DNA from: Lachnospiraceae bacterium
GTDB taxonomy: Bacteria; Bacillota; Clostridia; Lachnospirales; Lachnospiraceae
DNA length: 8,386 nt
Assembly (NCBI GenBank): GCA_003488965.1
Contig: DNJW01000080.1
Location: forward strand, 1-8,386
Direction: 5' to 3'
Positions 1 to 6,075 of this stretch are shown in pieces. Each line of letters begins with the position of its first letter. Within the stretch, counting starts at the first letter, position 1. Under the pieces are notes generated by a model, which did no database searches, was not told where the DNA came from, and saw only the letters and a list, made by a program, of their open reading frames with translations. Both the position numbers and the translations under genes were made by a program.

Positions 1-391
1 TATGGAAAATCACATAATCTATATCCTTCTTTAAATATGGAAATACCTTTCTATCCAAACATTCAAAATCATGATATCTGGAATCCCCTGCTACCCATAC
101 ATATTTCGATTTTGAATTTAAGATTGGCAGCATAGGCTTATAACCTATATTAATATTTGAATCCACATGATGATATTCTAATCCCACATCATTCTTTTCA
201 GCCTGGAATTCTTTTATATAAGTTTCAGTATCATCATATGTACTACTATCGTAGATACTAAGGTGAATATTTCATATTTTTATTTGTTCATAGCACTGTT
301 TCAGCCATTCTTTAACAAAATCACAGCGATTATATGTCACAAGTGCTATTTCTAACTCTCCCGCTTCAAATGTCGTAATAAAATCTGTCAT
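1..391 (-). pseudogene. Family 2 glycosyltransferase, N-terminal part, interrupted by in-frame TGA; runs off left edge
   Basis: Read from an ATG at 391, the frame gives an N-terminal GT-A segment (IALVTYNRCDFVKEWL) and then an in-frame TGA at 274-272 (codon 40). After the stop the same frame stays open to the window edge and continues as a typical GT2 sequence: HLSIYDSSTYDDTE (the nucleotide-binding Asp region), NINIGYKPMLP, then WVAGDSRYHDF, which resembles the GT2 acidic motif area. The protein aligns through the stop without a frame change, so a single substitution is the simplest explanation; CGA to TGA is one possibility. A TAAGGA-like ribosome binding site lies about 10 nt upstream of the ATG, 27 nt after the rfbE stop, so this is the next gene of the operon. 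If functional it would transfer a sugar, possibly tyvelose, onto the growing glycan; acceptor and donor cannot be read. Could also be a sequencing error or a readthrough case. Confidence 0.75.
272..274 (-). other. In-frame TGA stop within the glycosyltransferase gene
   Basis: The codon before the stop is ATA and the one after is AAT. The flanking translations (CYEQIKI before, NIHLSIYDSS after) join without gap into one recognisable GT2 N-terminus. No selenocysteine-type context was seen: the residues are not a redox site, and no obvious stem-loop follows immediately. Confidence 0.8.
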
Positions 392-418
392 TATACTCTA
401 ATTTCCTTATAATTTTCT

Positions 419-1456
419 TCAGGGCAACACCATGTACATATTCTCTTCCGTCCACTCCAACATCCTTCCGATACCCTCCATGGCTGTTACCCTGGGTTTC
501 CATCCAATAGCGCTCTCTATCTTATGAATATCTGCGACAAAAACTTTCTGATCACTGATACGCGGCGGAAGATTTTGATATTTCAATTTAATGTTCAGCT
601 GTTTTTCCAGCAAATCAAACAATTCCAGCAATGACAATGATTGCCCCATTCCTCCCCCTATATTAAATACCTGTCCAGCTATCTTATCAGCATGCTGTAA
701 GGCCATAAAATATAACGCAATCATATCATCCGCATGGAGGATATCTCTCACTTGCTTTCCATTTCCTGATATAGAAAACATTTCTTCGTTAATATGCAAT
801 TTCTTTTCAATTGCCTTCTGGCAAAACCATCCTATCCATCCCTGATCATAAGTAGCAAACTGCCTGCCGCCATACATAGAAGAATGCCTGAAAACAATCG
901 TTTTTACTCCATAGATTCTGGCATAATCCAACATATATTGATCTGCTGCACCTTTGGAACATCCATAAGGCGACCTGAAATCAAGCGGAACTGTTTCATC
1001 AAAACCATCCGGCCATTCAACGCAATAATAACGTTTGTCCGTTTCCTGATAATGATACTGCTCCAAATCTCCATATACTTTATTGGTAGATGAAAACATC
1101 ATTATTGTATCAGGGCTGAATCTCCTTATGGCATCCAATACATGAAAAGTTCCCATGGCATTAATCTGGAAATCCTTATAAGGATCCGTAATCGATGTTG
1201 TCATCGCAACCTGTCCGGCCAGATGGAAAACAGCATCAAACTTCCCCGCCTTTATGATATTGTCTACGTCATTCCGATTTCTAGTATCGCCATGCACATA
1301 TGTAAATTGTCCGATTGTTTCCAGCCAATTGAGGTTCTGCGCTGCACCGACTCTTGATAAATTATCAAAAACCGTTACATCGCAGCCCTCTTTTATTCCG
1401 TATGCCGACAAATTAGAGCCTAAAAAGCCACAACCGCCAATCACCAAAAGCCTCAT
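419..1456 (-). CDS. rfbE: CDP-paratose 2-epimerase (CDP-tyvelose 2-epimerase)
   Basis: This is a 345-aa extended short-chain dehydrogenase/reductase that interconverts CDP-paratose and CDP-tyvelose at C2, the last step of CDP-tyvelose synthesis in the cytoplasm. The N-terminus has the NAD-binding GGCGFLGSN motif (residues 7-15). The catalytic region shows SSTNKVYG (122-129) and the YGCSK pair Tyr164/Lys168. Long blocks such as LDFRSPYGCSKGAADQYMLD, HSSMYGGRQFATYDQGW and SGNGKQVRD are ones I recognise as almost identical in Salmonella Typhi RfbE (338 aa). The ATG at 1456 is chosen over the one at 1495 because GAGGAG (1464-1469) sits 7 nt upstream and the glycine-rich strand then begins at the usual distance from Met1. 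It starts 4 nt after the rfbH stop, indicating translational coupling. A generic UDP-glucose epimerase is a poor alternative given these specific blocks. Confidence 0.93.
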   Translation of the reverse strand: MRLLVIGGCGFLGSNLSAYGIKEGCDVTVFDNLSRVGAAQNLNWLETIGQFTYVHGDTRNRNDVDNIIKAGKFDAVFHLAGQVAMTTSITDPYKDFQINAMGTFHVLDAIRRFSPDTIMMFSSTNKVYGDLEQYHYQETDKRYYCVEWPDGFDETVPLDFRSPYGCSKGAADQYMLDYARIYGVKTIVFRHSSMYGGRQFATYDQGWIGWFCQKAIEKKLHINEEMFSISGNGKQVRDILHADDMIALYFMALQHADKIAGQVFNIGGGMGQSLSLLELFDLLEKQLNIKLKYQNLPPRISDQKVFVADIHKIESAIGWKPRVTAMEGIGRMLEWTEENMYMVLP

Positions 1457-1460
1457 TGTA

Positions 1461-2810
1461 CTACTCCTCAATCGCTTCCATGACTGCTCCAACAATCACT
1501 TCCGCCATATAATCAATCATTTCGTCAGTCATTCCCGGATATACGCCTACCCAAAATGTATCCCTCATGATTCTATCTGTGTTACGAAGTTCTCCCACAA
1601 CCCGATATCCTTTTTGCTCTCTACGCATCTGCTCAAAACACGGATGCTTTAGGATATTTCCGGCAAAAAGCATTCTTGTCTGTATACCCTTTTCTTCTAT
1701 CCAATCTACAATTTTTTTTCGTTCCACACCATTACATGTCAGCAAAAAACCAAACCAGCTCGGATCTGTGCCGACTAAAGCCCTGGGAAGTATTATTTTA
1801 TCCCCAATGGGCTGCAGCGCTTTCTCCAGTCTTTTCCAGTTATGGCGTCTGCGTTTTACAAATTCCGGCAGCTTTTTCAATTGTGCCACGCCTACCGCAG
1901 CCTGCATGTCAGTCGCTTTCAGATTATATCCGAAATGTGAATAAACATATTTATGATCATATCCCAATGGTAACTCGCCGTATTGACTGTCAAACCGATG
2001 CCCGCAGCGATTATCTTCTCCCGAACCGCATATACAGTCTCTTCCCCAGTCCCGCATGGAACGGATACAGCGATGCAGCAAGGGATTATTTGTATATACC
2101 GCGCCGCCCTCCCCCATAGTCATATGATGAGGCGGATAAAACGAAGATGTGCCAATATCACCTATCGTTCCTGTATATTTCAATGCTCCATCAATATCGA
2201 CCTGGGAACCTAAAGAATCACAATTGTCCTCTATCAGCCACAAATGATGAGTGTCACAAAACTCTTTAACTGCTTTAACGTCGAACGGATTGCCCATAGT
2301 ATGAGCAAGCATTACAATCTTACTTTTCGGAGATAACGCTTTTTCCAGCAAATTCACGTTAATATTGTATTCCGGGATTGTCACATCAACAAATACTGGT
2401 GTAATTCCATGCTGAATAGCCGGTGCAATCGTAGTCGGAAAACCGGCTGCAACCGTAATCATCTCATCGCCAGCCCTTACTTGTCTCTCGCCCAAAAGAG
2501 GAGATGTCAAGGCCATCAGAGCCAGCAGATTTGCAGAAGATCCTGAATTCACCACGGAACAATATCGCACTCCCAAGTACTCTCCAAAATTCTCTTCAAA
2601 CTGCTTCATGTATCTCCCGCCTGTAAGCCAAAATTCAAGCCCGGCATCAACTAAATTCCTCATTTCATCGGAATCATATACTCTCGAAGCATAGTGTATC
2701 GGATCTCCCTGACAAAACTCTTTGTTATTCAAATGATATTCCCTGCAATAGGCTTCCACCTCTCCAAGTATCTTCTCTCTTGCTTCTTGTTCTGATAAGC
2801 CTTCAAACAT
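1461..2810 (-). CDS. rfbH: CDP-4-keto-6-deoxy-D-glucose 3-dehydrase (E1), PMP/[2Fe-2S] enzyme
   Basis: This is a 449-aa member of the DegT/DnrJ/EryC1/StrS aminotransferase fold, but a dehydrase. It uses pyridoxamine phosphate to remove the C3 hydroxyl of CDP-4-keto-6-deoxyglucose, with electrons delivered from an E3 reductase. Two hallmarks separate it from true aminotransferases. The usual PLP-binding lysine is replaced by histidine in PPHHMTMGEGG (His228 by alignment to the DegT K-x5-E pattern). The four cluster cysteines are present: C197 (in NCDSLG), then C259-x1-C261-x7-C269 (RDCICGSGEDNRCG). The family pattern known from Yersinia E1 is C-x57-C-x1-C-x7-C, and here the first gap is x61. 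The start at 2810 overlaps the rfbG stop by 8 nt and has GAAGAGGGG 7 nt upstream. Length matches the family (about 437 aa). All key residues are intact, so the enzyme should be active. Confidence 0.95.
   Translation of the reverse strand: MFEGLSEQEAREKILGEVEAYCREYHLNNKEFCQGDPIHYASRVYDSDEMRNLVDAGLEFWLTGGRYMKQFEENFGEYLGVRYCSVVNSGSSANLLALMALTSPLLGERQVRAGDEMITVAAGFPTTIAPAIQHGITPVFVDVTIPEYNINVNLLEKALSPKSKIVMLAHTMGNPFDVKAVKEFCDTHHLWLIEDNCDSLGSQVDIDGALKYTGTIGDIGTSSFYPPHHMTMGEGGAVYTNNPLLHRCIRSMRDWGRDCICGSGEDNRCGHRFDSQYGELPLGYDHKYVYSHFGYNLKATDMQAAVGVAQLKKLPEFVKRRRHNWKRLEKALQPIGDKIILPRALVGTDPSWFGFLLTCNGVERKKIVDWIEEKGIQTRMLFAGNILKHPCFEQMRREQKGYRVVGELRNTDRIMRDTFWVGVYPGMTDEMIDYMAEVIVGAVMEAIEE
1464..1469 (-). 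promoter_or_regulatory. Ribosome binding site deciding the rfbE start
   Basis: GAGGAG lies inside the last codons of rfbH, 7 nt before the ATG at 1456. It supports that start over the longer frame from 1495, which would add 13 residues overlapping rfbH and has no comparable site. Confidence 0.8.
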
Positions 2811-3870
2811 AAGAATACCCCTCTTCCAAAAATTCTCTTATTTGACACTGCATATTCGTTTCCGCCTGTTCGGGATACATCTTCCATGCTTTTGTCCATT
2901 CTACTGTTTTTTGAACTGCCGTGGCTACGTCCCATCTCGGTTTCCAGCCAAACTTATTTTTCAGCCTGGAGCAATCTAACTTCAAAAAGTTGGCTTCCTT
3001 TGGACCTTTGTTCTGTCCGCATACCCATCCAGCGCCTTCCCCCCATGCATTACAAAACAGGCTGACAAGTTGTCCTGTAGTAATACAGCTGTCATCATTT
3101 GGTCCTACATTATAGCAACCTTCCATACTCTTGTCCTCATATTGCCTTTGTGCAATCATCAGATATGCAAAAAGCGGATCAAGTACATGCTGATAAGGAC
3201 GCACTGACTCTGGATTCCTTACTTCTATCTTTTCTCCGCTCAATACCGCTCTGACACAGTCCGGAATAATTCTATCCTCTGCAAAATCTCCTCCGCCTAT
3301 TACATTTCCCGCCCTCGCCGTTGATATCGCAGTTCCCCTATCAGCCAAAAACGATTGACTATAGCTGTGCGTTACCAGTTCGGAACAGGACTTACTGTTA
3401 GAATAAGGGTCACGTCCGTCAAGGGAATCCGTTTCCCGATATCCCCATTCCCATTCCTTATTAGCATATACTTTATCGGTGGTCACATTTAAAAAAGATT
3501 TCACACAGGAATTCTGGCGAATACATTCGCAAATGTTTACGGTTCCCATTACATTTGTATCATATGTAACTACCGGATTTCGATAAGACTCTCTTACCAA
3601 TGGCTGGGCTGCCATATGTATGACAATCTCTGGCATACAAGTATCAAAAACCATCTTTAGTCTTTTTAAATCACGGATATCACCTTCGATGGAATTAACC
3701 TTTTTATCAATGCCTGCAATCTGATAAAGTGAAGAAGCAGATGATGGTTTCAAGGCATAACCTGTAATATCAGCTTCTGCCTCCGACAAAATCATACACA
3801 GCCAGGATCCCTTGAATCCTGTATGCCCTGTAATCAAAACTCTCTTTCGCCGAAACCATCCCAGATCCAT
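2803..3870 (-). CDS. rfbG: CDP-glucose 4,6-dehydratase
   Basis: This 355-aa extended SDR converts CDP-D-glucose to CDP-4-keto-6-deoxy-D-glucose, the entry step of all CDP-3,6-dideoxyhexoses. The N-terminal NAD-binding motif is TGHTGFKGSWL (residues 14-24), typical of RfbG. HMAAQPLVRESY (85-96), NVTTDKVYAN (128-137, with the Thr-Asp-Lys catalytic trio) and DPYSNSK (Tyr156/Lys160) follow the family order. The C-terminal GWKPRW block is also typical. The start at 3870 is preferred over a TTG at 3891: AGGGAGGA (3878-3885) is placed 7 nt upstream of the ATG, and that site would be inside the longer reading frame. It begins 17 nt after the rfbS stop, and its own end overlaps rfbH by 8 nt. Length and motifs are complete. 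dTDP-glucose dehydratase is excluded by the GHTGFKGSWL and AAQPLVR blocks. Confidence 0.95.
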   Translation of the reverse strand: MDLGWFRRKRVLITGHTGFKGSWLCMILSEAEADITGYALKPSSASSLYQIAGIDKKVNSIEGDIRDLKRLKMVFDTCMPEIVIHMAAQPLVRESYRNPVVTYDTNVMGTVNICECIRQNSCVKSFLNVTTDKVYANKEWEWGYRETDSLDGRDPYSNSKSCSELVTHSYSQSFLADRGTAISTARAGNVIGGGDFAEDRIIPDCVRAVLSGEKIEVRNPESVRPYQHVLDPLFAYLMIAQRQYEDKSMEGCYNVGPNDDSCITTGQLVSLFCNAWGEGAGWVCGQNKGPKEANFLKLDCSRLKNKFGWKPRWDVATAVQKTVEWTKAWKMYPEQAETNMQCQIREFLEEGYSYV

Positions 3871-3877
3871 CAAATAT

Positions 3878-3885
3878 TCCTCCCT
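3878..3885 (-). promoter_or_regulatory. Strong Shine-Dalgarno deciding the rfbG start
   Basis: AGGGAGGA is near-perfectly complementary to the 16S 3' end and lies 7 nt before the ATG at 3870. It argues against the TTG at 3891, which overlaps the rfbS stop codon. Confidence 0.85.
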
Positions 3886-3887
3886 AA

Positions 3888-4733
3888 TCAAAACATTTCA
3901 TTAATCATCTTTTCCAATCCCGGCTTCCATGACCATTTACATGAAAAACCCATCCCTGCCAGCTTTCCTGTATCCGCCACACAATCCGGTTCCCCTTCCC
4001 GCATCGGTACAGCACCAAAAAGCATTTCCGAATCCGAATTTGTTACGCTATGAATAAATTCAACAATCTCCCGAATACTGGGAGCTGTTCCCGTCCCTAC
4101 CGGAATCTCATTATATCCTTTCGGTACATATTCTATTGTGAACAAAATTGCCCTTACAACATCCTGTATTGCAATAATATCCCTGCGTTGTGTTCCCAGG
4201 GTAATTCTCAATTCATTGTTATTTCTACAATTCACGATCAGACTTGGAATAAATCTGTCTGACGGCTCATCTGCACCATAAAACATTTCCAACTTCATGG
4301 ATGTAAAATTAATATTATGCCTGTCCGCATAAAATTCACCAAAACCTGCAAACATTTTTTTCGACATCGTATACATGTTAAAATTATCCGGAAGACCAGT
4401 ACCAATCGTCAAATAATTATTTACGCCAAACTCTGCAGCCAAATTTAGTACTTCTAAAGGAAATTGCAAATTTGCCGCAATACAGTCATCATACAGTACA
4501 TCGCTTCTTCCGTAATTGCATGCCATATTTATTATCCAGTCAAATGGTTCATATAGCATTGCTGTCTTTATAGCTTCTGCTTTCGCTGGAATCCAAAAAA
4601 TGTTCTCTGCTGTTACCCGGCTGATGTCAGACTGTACTCTTCTTGTTGCAACAATTCTATGTTTTTTTTCACTTAGTTCGTTTACAATCTTCGAACCCAG
4701 ATATCCATTTCCGCCCAAGACAAGAAATCTCAT
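3888..4733 (-). CDS. rfbS: CDP-paratose synthase-like reductase (CDP-4-keto-3,6-dideoxyglucose 4-reductase)
   Basis: This 281-aa SDR has the length of Salmonella RfbS (279 aa). It starts with GGNGYLG (residues 7-13) for NAD(P)H binding, then IGTGLPDN (110-117) and the YTMSK catalytic pair Tyr121/Lys125. MKLEMFYGADEPSDRF (146-161) and GTQRRDIIAIQD (180-191) correspond to blocks I recall in RfbS (LKLEHFYGAFD, GLQQRDF). The expected reaction is stereospecific reduction of the C4 ketone of CDP-3,6-dideoxy-4-ketoglucose to CDP-paratose. The family also includes abequose synthase (RfbJ), which gives the other C4 configuration. Paratose is favoured because the downstream epimerase uses CDP-paratose. 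Start and previous stop overlap as ATGA (4730-4733), with AGGTGAG at 4739-4745 as ribosome binding site. The exact stereochemistry is inferred from context. Confidence 0.85.
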   Translation of the reverse strand: MRFLVLGGNGYLGSKIVNELSEKKHRIVATRRVQSDISRVTAENIFWIPAKAEAIKTAMLYEPFDWIINMACNYGRSDVLYDDCIAANLQFPLEVLNLAAEFGVNNYLTIGTGLPDNFNMYTMSKKMFAGFGEFYADRHNINFTSMKLEMFYGADEPSDRFIPSLIVNCRNNNELRITLGTQRRDIIAIQDVVRAILFTIEYVPKGYNEIPVGTGTAPSIREIVEFIHSVTNSDSEMLFGAVPMREGEPDCVADTGKLAGMGFSCKWSWKPGLEKMINEMF

Positions 4734-5974
4734 CTCAACTCACCTGTCACATAATAAATATTATTTCCAACCCTTTCCTCATCAGCTGCATTTCTTTTTC
4801 TATTTTCAGATACAACATAATCTATATAATTTTCTAAGTGATAAAGACCTTCTGCAACAACACTCTTACTGGAATTACCAAAAGCTCTTCTTATTGACTC
4901 ATCCACGCATTCCTCTATACCTTCATCATCTACAATATGAAAATCATCAATATTCCCACTTTCAAGATGATAAACATGCCACATTCTGTCCCGGCCAGTT
5001 GCAAATTCTATTTTTCCGTTTAGAAGTCGGGGAGAAAATGTACACATTGGCAAATGGTTATGCTTATCTCTCTCTTTTATAGCAGCTTTCAATATTCTGC
5101 TAATTTTATACTTTCCATCCACCATGCTAATTTCATAAGCGAAATTCATATACACAGGAAACAAAAAAATTTTGCTTTCATAACATAGAGGGGCATAAAA
5201 AGGTACCAAACAATTCTCTTCATCTATCTGAATGCCTATTTCTCTACATTCATTCTTTTGAATATCCCACCTGACTACTTTGCTTACAGATTTTCCTCTT
5301 CCTACAATCCAAATACCCCCATTTCCATCATTTGTAACTCCTCCTATGCCCTCCATTGAAATGGCCAGACGGATTATTCTTGTTTCCCCTGTATCCAAAT
5401 CCAGTTCGAGCAACCCGCAAATACACCCCATCGGCAAAAGAATCTTTCGATTCCTTTTTACATTTCCCATGGTAAAATATCCGTATGAAATATATTTTGA
5501 TGGGGATTCTGCTATCTCAGCAGCCCACTTGTCAATATAAATAATTTCCAGCGTATTCACATTAATTTTTACTATAGCCGGATATGTGTACCCCAACATA
5601 TACACATACTCTCCATCCTGAAAAGTATGGGCAAATTTCTGCATAGAAAAATAAGAATTCTGATATTTTTCTGCCACAGACTTTAAACCTATATATACCA
5701 TGGTACGTTTATCCATATCATATACAGCAATTTTTTCTGCCTTATGTGGCGCCAAAAAAATCCGCTTTCCGTAAATTTCCATGTCATGGTATAACATAAA
5801 TTCTGAATTTTTTTCTTCTTCAAATCTATATTTCTCTATTATCTCATGAGTCTTCCCATCTATCCGATAAATACCATTCCTATTAGACGCGGCAAACCAT
5901 AAATCACCATCTTTTTCCTGAACATCCATACTGACCAGGTTTTTAAAATTATCCTCTAATCCATTGCGTTTCAA
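4730..5974 (-). CDS. Predicted cytoplasmic seven-bladed beta-propeller protein of unknown function
   Basis: This 414-aa protein has no enzyme motif that I recognise. Its body is a repeat series. Blade-like units start near residues 23 (GDLWFAASNRNGIYRID), 65 (MEIYGKRIFLAPHKAEKIAVYD), 121, 174, 219 (GGIWIVGRGKSVSKVVRWD), 266 and 319 (NGKIEFATGRDRMWHVYH). Each has the form (G)-x-IWF/IFL-x-[7-8]-[IV]-x-[RVY]-[IWY]-D followed by a turn. Seven units suggest a closed propeller; residues 350-414 form a charged C-terminal tail. There is no signal peptide or membrane segment. No ATG opens the frame. A TTG at 5974 with AGGGAG (5984-5989) 9 nt upstream is the best start; an internal ATG at 5929 is the alternative. 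It follows the GT-B-like gene by 101 nt and overlaps rfbS by 4 nt, so it probably serves glycan assembly. The repeats are seen; the function is unknown. Confidence 0.85.
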   Translation of the reverse strand: MKRNGLEDNFKNLVSMDVQEKDGDLWFAASNRNGIYRIDGKTHEIIEKYRFEEEKNSEFMLYHDMEIYGKRIFLAPHKAEKIAVYDMDKRTMVYIGLKSVAEKYQNSYFSMQKFAHTFQDGEYVYMLGYTYPAIVKINVNTLEIIYIDKWAAEIAESPSKYISYGYFTMGNVKRNRKILLPMGCICGLLELDLDTGETRIIRLAISMEGIGGVTNDGNGGIWIVGRGKSVSKVVRWDIQKNECREIGIQIDEENCLVPFYAPLCYESKIFLFPVYMNFAYEISMVDGKYKISRILKAAIKERDKHNHLPMCTFSPRLLNGKIEFATGRDRMWHVYHLESGNIDDFHIVDDEGIEECVDESIRRAFGNSSKSVVAEGLYHLENYIDYVVSENRKRNAADEERVGNNIYYVTGELR

Positions 5975-5983
5975 GACATCGCG

Positions 5984-5989
5984 CTCCCT
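5984..5989 (-). promoter_or_regulatory. Ribosome binding site for TTG-started propeller gene
   Basis: AGGGAG sits 9 nt before TTG at 5974. No ATG or GTG is available in that frame between the upstream in-frame TAG and the TTG, so this site is the main support for a non-ATG start. Confidence 0.6.
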
Positions 5990-6047
5990 GCATACATTTT
6001 TGCAATTCTATGTATTCAACAATTCCCCAGTCTTTTCACCCGGAGGA

Positions 6048-6065
6048 TTCTGCCTGAAAGCAGAA
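6048..6065 (-). other. Small perfect hairpin after the GT-B-like gene
   Basis: The arms TTCTGC and GCAGAA (6 bp) enclose a 6-nt loop, 10 nt past the stop of the upstream gene, in the only sizeable spacer inside the cluster (101 nt). No T run follows, so it is not a standard terminator. It could be an mRNA-stabilising or weak pausing element, or chance. Confidence 0.35.
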
Positions 6066-6075
6066 ATACCGTTCT

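Noticed and set aside
272..274. Selenocysteine codon at the in-frame TGA
   Set aside because: GT2 enzymes have no redox residue at this position and no following SECIS-like hairpin was visible.
591..2213. Several plus-strand open frames across rfbE and rfbH
   Set aside because: They lie antisense to genes with strong family motifs, have no ribosome binding sites, and their translations show no recognisable domains.
2729..2935. 68-aa minus-strand frame across the rfbG/rfbH junction
   Set aside because: It overlaps both confirmed genes in another frame and has low-complexity, non-family sequence.
4730..5974. Secreted or surface-anchored propeller
   Set aside because: The N-terminus is charged and lacks a hydrophobic signal segment; there is no sorting motif at the C-terminus.
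5975..6075. The transferase and propeller genes as one protein split by mutation
   Set aside because: The spacer can be read with only one TAG in the propeller frame, but for about 33 codons that is not improbable. It also needs a frame change at the transferase stop, and the TTG has its own ribosome binding site.
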